From Rotaria sp. Silwood1 (lineage: Eukaryota; Rotifera; Eurotatoria; Philodinida; Philodinidae): DNA of 64,000 nucleotides. How positions within the stretch are numbered: the first letter of the stretch is position 1; every line of letters begins with the position of its first letter. The stretch lies in the NCBI GenBank assembly GCA_905250075.1, contig CAJNOP010000012.1, forward strand, positions 1,832,529-1,896,528, in the 5' to 3' direction. Both the position numbers and the translations under genes were made by a program. Positions 36,471 through 51,600 of the stretch are shown piece after piece. Below the pieces are notes generated by a model. That model saw only the letters and a program-made list of their open reading frames with translations. It did no database searches and was not told where the DNA came from.

Positions 36471-38493
36471 GCTAAAATACAGAACAAAACAGACACTGAC
36501 ATTTAGATATTGTTGACCTCGAATCGGTGACCTAGACAGACGATAATGAAAAGAACGAAATAGAAAAAAAAAAGTATACGTAATAAAATTTCGATGAATA
36601 TATGATGAATTCAATTGATTAGAAATGCAAAAGTTCTGTCCGACATGATAATCATTCGAGTAGACAACCATGATTATAAAATGTTGAATAATATGATTTA
36701 GAACTTGTACTAAATTAAAAATAGCTGACCTGGATCAAAATATTTCCAGTCAACCTAATTGTGTTTTACTTTAAAACAATATTTTATGTTTTTCATTTGA
36801 GCTAGACATCGATTTTTACCCTATAGAACTTTTTCTTATTTCATTTCATTGTTTTTTTCTTTATAGTTAGATAAAACATGTCACTGACTAGATCTGAAGG
36901 TGTGGGTGAACTAAATATGCACACTCATATCCACACTCTATTCATACAACACAGGAAACGAACGCTGCAGTATCACAAGAATAGATTTTTAGGAACGTGC
37001 TTGCTCGGACTATTGAGTATGTATCATTTGAACATTTCATTCAGTAATATATGCATGAAATCACCACGTAATTTGTTACTATTTCTTTTGATGGATAGTG
37101 ATAGCTATGTCTGTAGGTTATAGGTACAAAAGTTGGATGCAGGGGTTGATATCGTTGTAGATGAGTATGCGGCGTAGACGTCGATGAAAAGAAAACACAC
37201 ATTCAGACAATTTAGTAAGATACACAAATCTATATCCTAATAATACAAGAATGAACAACTTTGCTTTCTATTGGTAAGAACTCCGCTTACCGTCAAAAAA
37301 TAGAAGTGACTGCATGATCGAGATATAGTTACCTGAAAGACTTACTACTCGATGTGCTGTGTCAGTTTTTCTTTCTCTAGGTTAATTTGAAGAGAGAACA
37401 TATCATTATTGTCTACATCAAGTAACCACCAAATAGAGTGAATTTTTGAGCAAAAGGGTTATAATTGCAACTATTTTAGAAGAGAAGATGTGAATGGAGA
37501 TTTTTCGATTGTCTTCACCTAATTGTGACAATATAGCAAAAGAACTAGTGTATTTCAGGGAAAACGAAAAATCAGAGTTTTGGATTTAAATTTGCACCCT
37601 ATACGTACTCCTTGGTAAGCTCTATTGAGTGCAGATTCCGAAAAAAATGGACACGTTTCATTCTTGAGTATTTGTCAAACTGAAATCCACTTCAAAAATA
37701 AAGAAGTCATATGCGATTAATGGTGAGCAGTATACATAATAGTTTACATAGATAATTCACACCCGGTTGGTTCGTTGTCACAACAACAAAAGTAAACAAT
37801 ATTGTCTTGGAAATTAATACCATGGCAACAAACTATAAACTAAGAGCGCCTACAAATAATGTATGCAACTGTTAATCGAAAGCGAAAACAATCGATACTT
37901 GAAACTAATCAGAAATAAAGAATTAATTTTCTTTGAAAGGCTGTTTGAGCAATGAAAGTATCCTAATACATATTGATCGACAATTTGAGAACGTCGATCT
38001 TCAATTGCTACCCTATTGGCGATCACAGTGTGCCGATCCTAGATAAAATTTTCTCCTTTTCTCCTGAATACATAAATTCAATGGACAGCATTCTACTTGT
38101 GAGTATTAGAGACTGCGGTGTTCATTGTGAAGACATTTATGATTCTTTTTTCGGTCGCAACTGTTTTTTTCTAAGATCGGTAAGCGACGTGATATATGGT
38201 GTAACAATTGTAAAACTTAATATCTGATCATTTTTCATGCTTTATCGATTAGATCAGATTACAGTAGAGCTAGTTTTCGAGTATCAAGTTTGAACACAAA
38301 GAAATCTAATCTCTGAGAGAATATCTACAAACATTTTATTCTGTTTGAGGACGAATGTTATTCGAATTTTGAAAACAACATACAAGTATAGATAAGATAT
38401 CCTATTCGTGATATCTTATATGAGCCAGCTCACTTCAAACATTTTTCGGTTTATAAACCAAGAAGACCTACTATTCTGTCATCACTGTTGAAA
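36471..38493. other. Intergenic, possible decayed sequence
   Basis: No intact gene. An open stretch at 37973-38100 followed by a donor-like GTGAGTAT could be an exon remnant, but nothing joins to it. The rest is AT-rich with mixed composition. Confidence 0.3.
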
Positions 38494-39179
38494 ATGTATC
38501 GAATCTTGTACTTAATGGGCTTTGCTTTGATCATAATACTGAATTCAGTCAAGGCTACACCACTTGACGACTATGTCGATACGCCTGATCTATATTTTGG
38601 CTCAAAAACTTCTCCAAAAACATGTATTTCCAATACATACGCTCTATGTACTGAACATGACGTCCCAACAATGGTTAGATAGTACAGTAGTAACGAGGAG
38701 TATTTTTGGAAATACGTAAATTAATTTTGTTTTGTAGTTTCTTTCTCGTCACAATCTATCTGGTGACACTATATGATCATTACAGTACCACGAATACTTT
38801 TACGTTCACATATCGCTTTTATATTTATGAATGGAGAAGACAATACAGATTCGTAAGCGATAGTAACTATTAACAGGAAAACATTTGTGTCTGCTATCTA
38901 ATTTTTGATTAGAATACATACCAGTAGTTCTGTAACAACTTTTGGTGTGATTGCAGGCAGTATTGTTGTAGAATTGAGACAGATTCTTAATCAACCGATT
39001 CGATTTATGATAGGGTCTGCTATTGACGCCATTTGATTTCCAAGAGATTTTACTCATGTTAGGTTGATCCAACACAACAATCTCGTACGGGAGGTGCCAT
39101 AATAGGATGAACTTGGATGACGTTTATTGAACAAAATGGTACTAATCCATATATTCTTCTGCGTATGCCCATGACAACG
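38494..39179 (+). pseudogene. PhoPQ-activated pathogenicity-related protein / AprA-like family, broken copy
   Basis: The family (Pfam PhoPQ_related; Dictyostelium AprA, bacterial PqaA) consists of secreted alpha/beta-hydrolase-like proteins. Here a signal peptide (MYRILYLMGFALIIILNSVKA) leads into TPLDDYVDTPD, the typical start of the mature domain, and TEHDVP. Plus-strand blocks then follow in family order: IITVPRILLRSHIAFIFMNG at about 38,775-38,850, VTTFGVIAGSIVVELRQILN at about 38,930-38,990, and SRTGGAIIG and TWMTFIEQNGTNPYILLRMP at about 39,080-39,170. In-frame stops occur (TAG at 38680, TGA within the last block), and the blocks sit in different frames with uncertain introns. Everything after the LRMPMT block is absent. 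It is therefore a truncated, inactive copy. The family is mostly bacterial, with scattered eukaryotes. Confidence 0.75.
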
Positions 39180-39620
39180 GTATATTAAATGAGTATTTTT
39201 TTTTGTACTAATGTTTCTTCTACTGTATATTTCAGTATTCTAAGATCTTATTTCATATTTAGTTCTGTAACTAAAGAACTCTTATGCTTTTGACTCTAAC
39301 TGTCAGATCCTATTGGGATATAAAACTAGTTTTTTCAAGTTATTTAAGTGAAATATTACATGTTCTACAAATAATAAGTAGCAGTATGGAGCATGAATAC
39401 AACAGACCAGTTGTTAAAGCAAGTATCTAATATTCATATAGATAGTCTAATGAATAAAGAAATGCTTCAATAAGAAATGACCTTTATTACAAACAAATAA
39501 ACTACACACACATAGACTGAATTCGCAACCAAAAAAAACGAGAAAACATGTTTATATATCTAAAGAAGAGCAAAAAATAGGGATGGTAACAGGTGAAATA
39601 AACAGACTAATCATATCTGA
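39180..39620. other. Short intergenic between pseudogene and Crumbs 3' end
   Basis: AT-rich. It includes the 3' flank of the minus-strand Crumbs gene; a minus-strand AATAAA-type signal would lie near 39,440-39,500. No gene was seen. Confidence 0.3.
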
Positions 39621-42600
39621 CTAAATAAGTCGTTCTTCTGGTGGTGGTTTTAAAATCATACTAAATTCCACACGTGAAGTTTGACCACTTTCATTTAATG
39701 CTGGTCTATATGTTCCTTGTAATCGACGATTTTCACGTATACGTCCAATAATAATAGTTACTAGAATAATAATCATTAATAATAAAACAGCGATACTAGG
39801 CCATATAATATAATGAGATGAAACACTAAGAGATTTTAAAAATTTTTGTTTATTTTCACAATGCAATCCAATAAAATTCTTTGGACAAGAACAACTATAT
39901 CCATCTATTTGATTAATACAAGTTGCATTATTTTGACATGGACTACTGAAACATTCATCAATTTCTGTTGTACATCGTTCATCTTCATAACCTGTTCATT
40001 CAAAAAAAACAGAGAATAAAAATAATATCAATAATGAAAAATTTATTTTTACCTGTTCCTGCACAATTACATATAAATCCTTGATGAAAATCCGGTATAC
40101 ATGTGCTATTATGTTCACAAGGTATAGATTCACATGTTAATAATTCACAATGTACACCTGTAAAATTTGTTAAACATTCACAATAATAATGTTCACCATC
40201 AGTTTTACATTGTCCATGATTAAAACAAGGTGACTGTTCTAAACAAATATGTTTATTTTCACAATGTTTTCCTAAATAATGTTCATGACATTGACATAGA
40301 TATCCACCAGGATAATTAATACATATTCCATTATTTAAACAAATATTTTTTTGATTTATTTCACATTCATTTATATCATATTGACATTCATCACCATACC
40401 ATTGTTCTGTACATAAACATTTTGCTGTTCCATTGGATAATCTTTGACATGTACCATTATTTTGACAATTTAATTTTAAACATAAATCATTTTCACACCA
40501 TTTACCATTATAACCATTAGAACATTGACATTCACTTTCAGGATTATCAACATAAAGATGAACACTTTTTAATATACATGTACCATTATTTTTACAGGTA
40601 TGTAATTGACCAAAACATGTATCATTTATTGATTTTGAACAATTTGAATTTATATAATTATTCGTACAATTACATATGTAACCATTAATTAAATCAATAC
40701 AAGTACCATTATTAATACATGGAGATGACGAACATTCATCAATATTTGTTTCACAACTGAAGAAAAGATTTTACAAAATTGCATTAAATATTCATATATT
40801 GTCATAAATTAGTTTAATCTGCTCTTTCATACTTCAGATGTCGAGTTCAAATTTTTCTGTAAGATATGTTTTAAAACAAAAAAACAATAACTTTGTGAAA
40901 CATGATCTGACAGGAATGTTGAAGGGTAGGTGTAAAAATTTGAACTCACTCTTTCTCTCATAATCTGTAGATCAATAATGTCTTATTCTAATATATAAAC
41001 TACTTCCTTGTTATATTTCTAGAGGATTAAGTAAAACAGATGGTGAAGAAATGTTTACCAACATAAATACAATACAACAGTCTTCCTATGATTAACAACA
41101 GCAACTACATCGTGTTTCACATTTTAATGTCGCCGTGATTGTACCAGCAACTTAATTTGCTTTCAAATTATAGTAAGTGTAAGTATAAGTAGAGGTTTTT
41201 ACAACTCTCTCTCTCTCTCTCTCTCTCCTTAGGCACTAGCAATCGGGAGCAAAGGTTAGAAACCAATGAGTATGTTTTCTCTGGCAATCAAGGACGAGGG
41301 AACCTATTAGTCATTAGGTACGTTTCCAGAGCAACCGAGAACAACAGGCATTAGAGTTCTTTAACAACAGAAAAAGACAAGAACTGGTGTTAGGAACAAG
41401 ATTTCCGTGAGAAGTTTTCCAACTGATCAATTGTTTTTAAATCAAGATACTGCCTTCATATCAATCTTGTGATAACAGAAAAACTGATTTTTGAATTTCG
41501 ACTTGAAACTTTACATATAGTCAAGCCTTAACAAGAGTAGTTTTTTTGTGATAGTTTCAGATCATTTAATGGTTTACTCTTATCCTGGAATAAGAACATC
41601 AAACCTGCCCGTGCATATAGCCTACGTAAAAAAAACTCGCTTTTACTATAGCTGTCTCTTAGAATAGGAACCGTGGCAAGATCTGAAACATGAACAAGAA
41701 ATTATTTTTGTTAAGGACTACATGCAAAGGTTGAAGTGGAAATTCAAAAATCATTTTTCCTCTTATCACAGCATTCAGTTAAAAAATAGTGTAAAAGTAC
41801 AGCATCGCAGCAGCAATAAATTAAGTAGCAGAACTCGTTTTAAGGTATTCTTATAGCTCATTTGGGTCTACATAATGTACATAGTCCTGACTGAAAAACA
41901 GACTAACCATTTGAGCACTTTCATTCTTAAGTGACTCTAGAAATAATCCAAAGTTTTTCTTGAAACTTGAATAGCTGAAATACGATTTGTGAATGTTCTA
42001 CATAGTGCAGTGTTCGATTTTTGCGTAGATAAAAATTTCTATTCAAAACATCAAGGATGATGAGTAATGTTGCATTGATTTTGCTACAGTCGTTATATGA
42101 TCAACATAAAAGGTGTAAACTGCTAAAAATTACAGATCAATATCAGTATGTCTGAATCTATTGATATACATTATAGTACGCTAAGACATGCTGTAAATAT
42201 AATTAATGTATCTATAGAATAGACTTATTTGTCACTTAAAGCAATGGTTAGAATAAGAGTTGTGCTGATAAATTTTTTTTCTGTAAAAATAATCATATAC
42301 TTATTCTTACACTTCATCAGTTAGTTTACTTACTATTGTCCAGTAAATCCTTGATGACATTTACATGTATAATATCCTTCAAGATGATCTTCACAAATAC
42401 TATTTTCAATTGAACAATTATTTCCTTGTTCACATTCATTAATATTTATTTGACAAAACTCTCCATACCATCCATGATGACATAAACATTTACCTCGATC
42501 AAAATCATTAATACATTCACCATTTTGACAATTCATTTTTTCACATATATTATTAAATGTACAATTATTTATATGAATATTTTCAATTTGTTCAATAAAA

Positions 42601-45600
42601 AATTTATTATTACGTGTATCATTTTCATAAATAATATCATTATAAAATGGTATATAAAGATTTTCTCCAATTAAAACATATTCTAAACAACCACGAAAAC
42701 CATTTCCAATAAATATTTGTGTTTGACCATTTGATGTTAATAAAGATTTTAATGATAAATTTATTGTATATGTATATAAATAATTAATTGTTAATGTTGA
42801 AAAATCAGACCAATGTAAATGAAATGTTGTCCATTCTTCAAATACTTTAGGATTTAATTCAATAATAAGATCTGTTAATAATATTGAATCACGATAAATT
42901 AAATTTTGACCAAATAAATATAATGAAAAATAATTTGATGTATATAAATTTTTAATTGTTAATAAATGTGCATGTTGTGAACGTGCACGAAGACGAAATG
43001 ATATTTCATTTGATATTTTTGATATTGAACTATGATGTAATGTTGCTATTAAACTACTTGAATTTCCTTCAAATGTTGCTGTTGCTAAACCTGTTTGTTT
43101 TTTTTTTTATTTTAATTAATAAGAAAAAATAAATAAATAAAAATTTTCGAATTAAAAATTGAAAAGAGAAAAAAAATTCAACTTACATTCTTGATTTTCA
43201 TCAGTAATTTTACAAATAAATCCATCTGGACATAGACTATTATTATTATAATTACATATATTTGGTTCTGAACAATTTCTACCAAACCATTTTGGTTCAC
43301 ATTGACATCTAATCAATGATGGAAATAAGAGAAGAGAAATAAAAACTTCTTTTATACGAAATTTATCTATCATTATTCACTTCGTCTTCTCTTCTCAATC
43401 ATATATATGTCTATACATATGTATAGGTATTTGTATGAGACAAACAATACTCTGCATACACATATTGATTAGTCTTTCGATGAGAAAAGAAACAGAATTT
43501 ATTATAACCATCATTGTGTCGCCTTTAGATTTATCTTTACTATTTCTATTATACTATTGTGTTAAGAGAAGAAAAAAAAAATGGATGCACTCTACTCATG
43601 AGAAGAGAACATATAACAAAAGTGACACAAAAGAAAAGGACAGTTGTACAGTTTTAACTATGTACTCATAGAGTAACTAAGCATGAGAGTACATTCATTC
43701 TCCGCTCAAAGTTTAAAAGACTGTCAAAAATAAATAAAATCGAATATTTAATTTCAACATAATGTATAGACGAAATTGATTGTTTGTTTTCTTGTTATTT
43801 TTTTTTTAATAAATGGAAGCATCTTATTAACTAAAATAAACTTACAAGTAATCTTGTAAATGTGTTACAAGACAAATGCCTTGATTTAAACATGGATTAT
43901 TTGGATAACATGGATTATTTTTAACTTGATTCATATTTAAACTAGTTGTATTAAAATTTTTTGTTAATTTATTGGTATTATCAAATGAAATAAGTTGATC
44001 ATTAATACGTATATCTTGTAGCCAACCATTTAAAGTATTATCACCAAGAAATTGAATATGATTTAAAAATATTTTATTATGTGTTTTAGTTAATGTTTCA
44101 TTATGAATTCTATCGATAATTAATCTATAATTTTCTAAATCAAGTTCAATTTGATGTGGACGTCCATCATTTAATTTTTGTTCACTACGTAATTCAAATT
44201 CTTTTCGTTTAGGTCCATCATCAATAATTATCAAACGAAAATGACCATCAATTAATGCTCCAATTATTTTTGATGTTGATCGGTTTGGTAATAATAAATC
44301 ACGAGTTAATCGTTGTTGTTTTATTAATGACATAAGTTCAAATAATGTTCCATTCGGTTGAAGAGTATTAAAGAAAAAAGATATATTTGATATTGGTGAT
44401 GAAAATGATATTTTAGCTAAACTTGATTGATTAAATTTTATAATTGGAGCAACTGAGAATGAAGAAAAAAAAACAATCAAAGAAAATTTCAATGGAAGAA
44501 GAAAAAAAAACCACAAAAATTTACTTTGATCACAATGTTCACCGAAGAAAGGTCGTTGACATTGACATGTATGATAAAACCAATGATCTTGACATAATTC
44601 ATTTTTTCCACAAAGGGCATTTTGACAAGCGTTTGTTCTATAAAAAAGTTTATTTTAATAATCAAGGATTCTGATACTAATTATACATGAAGAGAAAGCA
44701 TAGATTTGAAATATCTGGCTTCTTACTGGTAGTATTTTGAGAAAACAAAGACGTTTTTTTATAACTTGATCGAAGGATTCCGGAGTCAAGAAATCTGCAT
44801 TTATAGATGTATGTTCATTTAATTTCTTTTATGATCGGAACAAGTCTTTCGTTATGATTTTTAAAAGATCAAATCGATCTCGATTCGTAATACCTATGAG
44901 CTTCACAGCACCGACACTTACTCAGTTGATTAAATTTAACAGAACTTTTCAACTTTTGACTTGGTCCTAGTTCTGATCAGAAAAAAAATGTTTTCGATTC
45001 TGATTTCACGCTTAACAATACATGAACTAGGGGAAAATGCGATATTATTATCTCGCAGAATCAATGAACTCGAGATATCGTGCACGATTGCTCACGTCTT
45101 CCCTCTTTCAAATTCCTTAAAATTTTGTCCATTCTGAACGTTTATATATTTGACAACTCTGTTATTGACAATAAAAAAAAAGTAGTTTTATTATGAATAT
45201 TGCAACAGCAAATATTGAAGTGATTGTTACTCAATAGTTTTCACATACACTTTTAGAACACATGAGTCGTGAGAAGATGACATTTAACACAAATTTTACA
45301 TAACCATAAAAGATATCGTCTCCAATGAAAAAGTGTTAGTCCTGCTCCTGGTTAGGGTCGAGACCATCTTGTCTATATCTGACCGTAATAATCATTATAT
45401 TCATTTTGTAATGATTGTCTTCAAATTCGAATAAAAACAAACCGGAATTCTAAGATACGTCATTACGAACGATTAATGTAGCGATCGATATCTTACTTTT
45501 TGATCTTTTGCAAGTAATTTAATCCTCGAAGGACGATAAATAAAAGTTTCAGCAATGTTCATATGAGATTATAATATGAAATATAATGACCTTGCACAAG

Positions 45601-48600
45601 AAAATAAACAGCAATTATCGAATTTTCATCACGAATACATTTTTTAGTTTGTATTCAAAGTGGAAAAAAATAGATATTTAAAAAAGTCCCAAAAATCTTA
45701 CGGAAATTGTCTGCCGTCTTAACGATAATGAACTTGAACTTTTCTCTCGTCATATTTAATACTAATAGATTAAGTATTATCATAACTTTCGAAAATACCT
45801 TCCTTTATACATCTAAATGTACAGAAAACATCAAGCTTAGTTTTTTTTGCTAGGATCATTTTGTATCTTTCTACATGATTAATTGTTGCATTCATTTTTG
45901 AAGTAATTTACAACAGTAACATCTAATTGTTCCATTTGCGATGATCCAAAAACAAACCGGGAAAATAATGCATATCTTCTTAAATAACAGTTTTCTGAAA
46001 TGCCAAGCATGTTACTGACTTCTTCACCGATTTCTGCATAATAAATGCTTCACAATTTCGAGAATAACCATGAGATAAAACCAAGGAAAAGCCTCTTCTC
46101 TATTGAATAACTTTTTGAAAGTGTGTATCGAAATGACTCAATCATAGAGCCAATTGGGTCCGAGATTATTTCGAGACTCTACTCACAAAAGAAAACCATA
46201 TTATCTCATTTACTCTGAACAATCCGTTAATAGATGTTCTCTAACCGAAAAGCATCTGCTAGTACACCTTCAGTTCTTATGGATGTCGTCGTAGTGTGAA
46301 CAAGTAAATAGCATGTGTTTCTAAAACAAAAACAAACTATTCCATTACCTTTCACAACCTAAAGTTCGATTTTCATTTGTTTCGATCAATTGATCAGTAA
46401 GTAAAATTGAATAAACTTGACTATAAGTTATTTCAATATTTCTTATGCAACCTGAATAATGTCTATAACCAAAAATAACTTGATTATTAATTAAATTAGA
46501 TAATGATGAATTTGATACATAAAATCTTTGTGATAAAGAATTTTTTCCTATTCGTACATCAATCCATAAATGAAATATTTCAATACTAATCATAAACCAT
46601 TTTTCATAATAATCAATAAATGTTGATAGAAGTGTTTTATTATCTAAATTTGTTAATATTCTATTATTAATTAATTTTTGTTTAAAACGTTTTCCGATTG
46701 AAAGTAATGAAATTTTATTTAATGTTGTACGAAATTCATATTGAATACGTATTGGTAATGATGAATGACGATATGGTAAATATTTTGAAATATTTATTAA
46801 TGAATTACGTAAATGAAATGTTGTTGATGATAAACTTGAATGATGATTAAGTGATTTACTTATATCATTTTGTTTCTTTTCACAATTATAACCATACCAA
46901 CCCATTTCACAATGACAATGATAACCATTTATTAAATCAATACAATTACCATGTATTGAACATGGTTTTGTATAACATTCATCAATATTTGTTTCACAAA
47001 AAAGACCAGTAAAACCAGGTAAACAAGAACATTGAATTTTATGATTAGTCATTGAACATAAACCACCATTAAGACATATACTTGTATTGAATTTTGTATA
47101 ACATAAATCAATTAGTTGTTCACAATATTTACCTTGATAATTTAATGAACATTGACATTCAAATGTATTATTATAATTAATACATTTTCCATGATTTTGA
47201 CATGGTTGTGATAAACAAGGTGTTCGATATATTTCACAATGTTTACCTGTATAACTTGATAAACAATTACATTTATATTTTCCATTATATTGTTCACATA
47301 TACCATTATTAAGACAAGGACTATTTTCACATCGATTAATTAAATTTTGACAATATATACCTTTATAATTTGTTTGACATTGGCATGTATATGTATTTAA
47401 TTGTGATAAACATGTACCATTATTATAACATGGACGACTTAAACAATAATCTATTTGAACGAGACAATTTTCACCAGTTAAACCAGGTGGACAATAACAA
47501 CGATAATTTGTTGAATTTATCCGATGACAAGTTCCTCCGTTTCGACAAGGACAATTTGATTTTGAAAGTGAAGATTTACCGAATGTTTCAGTATAATTAT
47601 CTGTACATGCAATAATATCTAAATGAAGATTTTGTGATTTAGAACATCGAAGAATACTCCTGTCTTTGGGTATTGAGGGTTATCTAACGACTGACTGGAT
47701 ACCCTATCTTTTGTACAACTACTACAAAAAGTACCTTTGGATAGATGACTAGTCTAACATAGATTTCTTGCATATAAGTGTTTTAAGCTCCTGCTACCCA
47801 CACCAACTAGCTACAAAAGCAGGTGTATGTCATAATGTAATCATTATGCTATCGGACGAACTATTCGAGACCAACAACCTTTAGTGACTTGTCCAGAACA
47901 ACCACTTCATAACTAGTGATACTGACGTTTTAGCACAGTATCTTCTAGATACGTATCAAAAGACGTAGTCTCATAGCCATGGCGATTTGACATAAAAGAA
48001 GTATTGAAATAAAGTCGATAAATCTGAAATATGGATTCTTCACAAATCTGTAGCAACTATTTTCTTGTCCCAGCAACTCATAGTTTTTCTAATCGCAACT
48101 AACAGACTTGTTAGCATCTATTGTGCTTTCCATCAAGAGTAATAAATAGGCCAGACAAGAGCCGATAGGGCTGATTGCCTGTAAACTCATCGGTCTAAAA
48201 CTCATCACAACATTGAACTGACGAATTGTCGTATTATTCCATTGTGGATAATGATATTAGACGTAGTCAACTTTCAAGAAAGTTTTATTACACATCTTCT
48301 ATGAGATACTAACAGCAAAAGAATTGGTAAGACATATCGGTAACGACCAGTCTGTGAGTAATGAACTACTCTACCGGTGATTATCCATCTATTGTCAGTA
48401 ATTCCATCTGTTAATGAACTTCTTATAGGAAACTTCTTTCAACCAATGTTTGAAAAAATTTCTTTTGAAAATTTTACTAAAAAAAAAAACATTCTATCTT
48501 ACTTGAAGGACAATGACAATAGTTAAATTTCTGTTCACTAGTACATGTAAAATAATTATCAAGTATTCGATCACGTTCTGTTCGACATGTATATGTTGTT

Positions 48601-51600
48601 AATTGATTTAATTGTCTTAATTTTTCTGTATCATTAACAATACATAAATGAGGATCATTACATTTAACAGAAAAACTTGCTTTTTGTAAACGTTCACATT
48701 CCGACGGTGGATATTCACAATGAAAACCTATTCAACAAAAAAAAAACCCAGTGAATATTTAATCCTATATTCGAACATATATCATTCATTCATACCAAAA
48801 TATCCGGTCTGACAACGGCAATGAAAACCACCAACATAATTATAGCATGTTCCATTATTTGCACATGGTTCTATTAAACATTCATCAATATCATATTGAC
48901 ATACATCACCTGTATATGGTGATAAACAATGACATTCAAATCCATTTATCTAAAATTTTCGTTTTCTTTTGCTATGACTTTATTATTTTCGTTTTAAAAG
49001 AAAAAGATTACTTTATTAATACATGTTCCATTTCGATTACATGGTTGAGAAAGACAATAATCAATTGATTTAGCACATGTTGAACCGAACCAACCTAATG
49101 CACAATAACATCGATATGAACCAATTTCATTTATACATCTTTATAAAATATATTTAAATTAATGAAAAATAGAAAAATTAATCTATATAAAAAAAACAAA
49201 GTAACTCACGTGCCCCCATTTCGACATATGAATGGAAATACACTACATTCATCAATATCTTCATCACATCGAATACCTGTATAAGTTGGTGGACATATAC
49301 AACGATATTGACCACCATTTAAATTATAACAAGTAGCATTTTGATGACATGGTGATGAATCACAAGGATTTTGTTCAACACATGAACCATCCCAATCTTC
49401 ATGAATGAAAAAGAAAAATACTTTTAAATTCTTGTTTCTAATTTTATAAATATTTTTATACATCCATACTTCGTTTAAAATTAGGTTTGCATTCACAATG
49501 AAATGAATTAATACCATCAATACAATGTGTATTATTTTTTTGACATATTATACCTTCACAATCATTTATATTCGTTTCACAATGATAACCTGTAAAACCT
49601 GATTGACATGTACAATGATAAAGAATATTATCACGATCTAGTATTGAATGACATTTAGTCGCATTATTTAGACATGGTTGAGATAAACATGGATCAAGTG
49701 TCTAAAAAAAAAGGAAATTGCTTAATTTAAAGTCTCAAAAAAAAAAAAAACTTTTAAATGTAATCACAATTCAATAGGATTTATATTCTTCATAGAATGT
49801 TAATCTTACGAACAATCTGTTGATTACCTGACTCGAATTTCTTATGACAATCTGAATATTGATATATGTTAAACTGAATAGTTCAAGTAGTTATGTCGAC
49901 ACTGAATAAATATCATAGAAAAAAGATTCATTCAATATCATTTTTTCTATATATTTTTTTCATCGCTTATTTAAATAGAAATTGTACAATGATTAATTAT
50001 TCGTATTAAAATAGAATTTATGACTATGTAGAATATATTACTACATAGGATAGAGCTACTATGTGATAAAGTTATAAGATAGAATGTTCTATAAAAAGAA
50101 GAGTTAATTCATTCAATAAAATACTGTTTAGTATAATTCTCGCTTAAGAAGTAAAACGAAGGTCGTTCATAAGATAAACGTTAGTTCTTCAATTAAGATA
50201 CTTATATCTTGTCAACTATGCTACTTTTATTTATTCACTTCTATTCATCGATCAATTTTCACAATCAACTTTAGTGGATGAGTCAAAAGATTCCCATTTC
50301 ATTTTTACTAATTAAACGAAATTCAATTGAATTTCCATTACTATCAAAATGACATGTCAAAAAGAAAAAGATAAATATAAGTGATATCAAGATAAAGCAA
50401 CTTTTGATGATTTTTTTATAAACATAAAATTCATCGCATAGATGTGACAAAAAACATATGCGCAAATGGGACACATATGACAGTCGTGATGCACATGTTA
50501 TGATTAGAGTACTTAGGAGTTAGTTCTAAATCCAATCGAGTCAACAATTTTCAATCTTAGAATATTCTAAGAGTTTCAGCCGAAAAGAATTGTCCTCCCT
50601 TAAGTTATTAAGTTCTCAAGTAATGTCTGCAGCGATACAATACAGTGATGAAGGAAAATTCTTTGCATGTGAAACTTTCTGAATATTCTAATAGTGATTA
50701 GACCTATTAAGACGCAAAAATTTTGAATCGAAGTTCTGTCATTTGGGTTTTTGGGAACTATCAACTTATGAATCGAAAATCCACTAAACTGATCATAACT
50801 CGACAAGAAAGCCTCATGCAGACGTACTTTTTTAGGATTTTGCTAATCTCACTGGGACTTACAATGTGAATCCAATATGAGCTCAAACGGCGGATATCAA
50901 CTGAAGTAGTTTCCTCATAAGTTGCTGAGAAGTTCTCAACGGAACTATGATAATTCCTTGATGAATATGAAGCAGATCATATTCGAAAATTCGCAGCGAA
51001 TGATGATTTGATTATTCTGAGATCATCGTCAAGATTGTCTAAGTTAATGCCTAACGATTTGCTAGAAGAATATAAATAATCGACAAAAAGTATCTTGCAT
51101 TTTTGCAATGACTATTAGATTTCGACTATAGAAATTTCGTTCAAATAAGAAGTACGTCTTGGCTTGGAATCCAAAAATAATTATCAAATCATGTTTTTAA
51201 ATAAGTTAACAGCTACTAAATACAAACATTTTCCAAAATAAAAACTCATTTTAATTTTCTATTGTTCATACCATTTCACAATTTATTCCAGTGAAACTAT
51301 CAAGACATTCACATTTATATGATCCAGGTAGATTAATACAATTTCTTGCTGCTTTACAAGGTTGTATTATTTTACATTCATCAATATCTTCTAAGCAATC
51401 TATTCCAGTCCAACCAGGTTCTTCAACGAAAAAAAAAAACAAATATTTTCGAATTATCGATTTTCTTTTTTTGTTCATACCACAAATACATGTATAACCA
51501 TTTGGTGAATCAATACATTTACTCTGATTTGGACAAGGATTTGATTGACATTCATTAATATCATACTGACATTGATCACCAGCAAATCCTTGAAAAAATT

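Noticed and set aside
37973-38227. 84-codon plus-strand frame
   Set aside because: Part reads like protein and a donor-like GTGAGTAT follows, but no partner exon, family or signal was found.
50283-50474. Minus-strand frame in a Crumbs intron
   Set aside because: It has neither EGF cysteine pattern nor splice sites in phase with the Crumbs exons.
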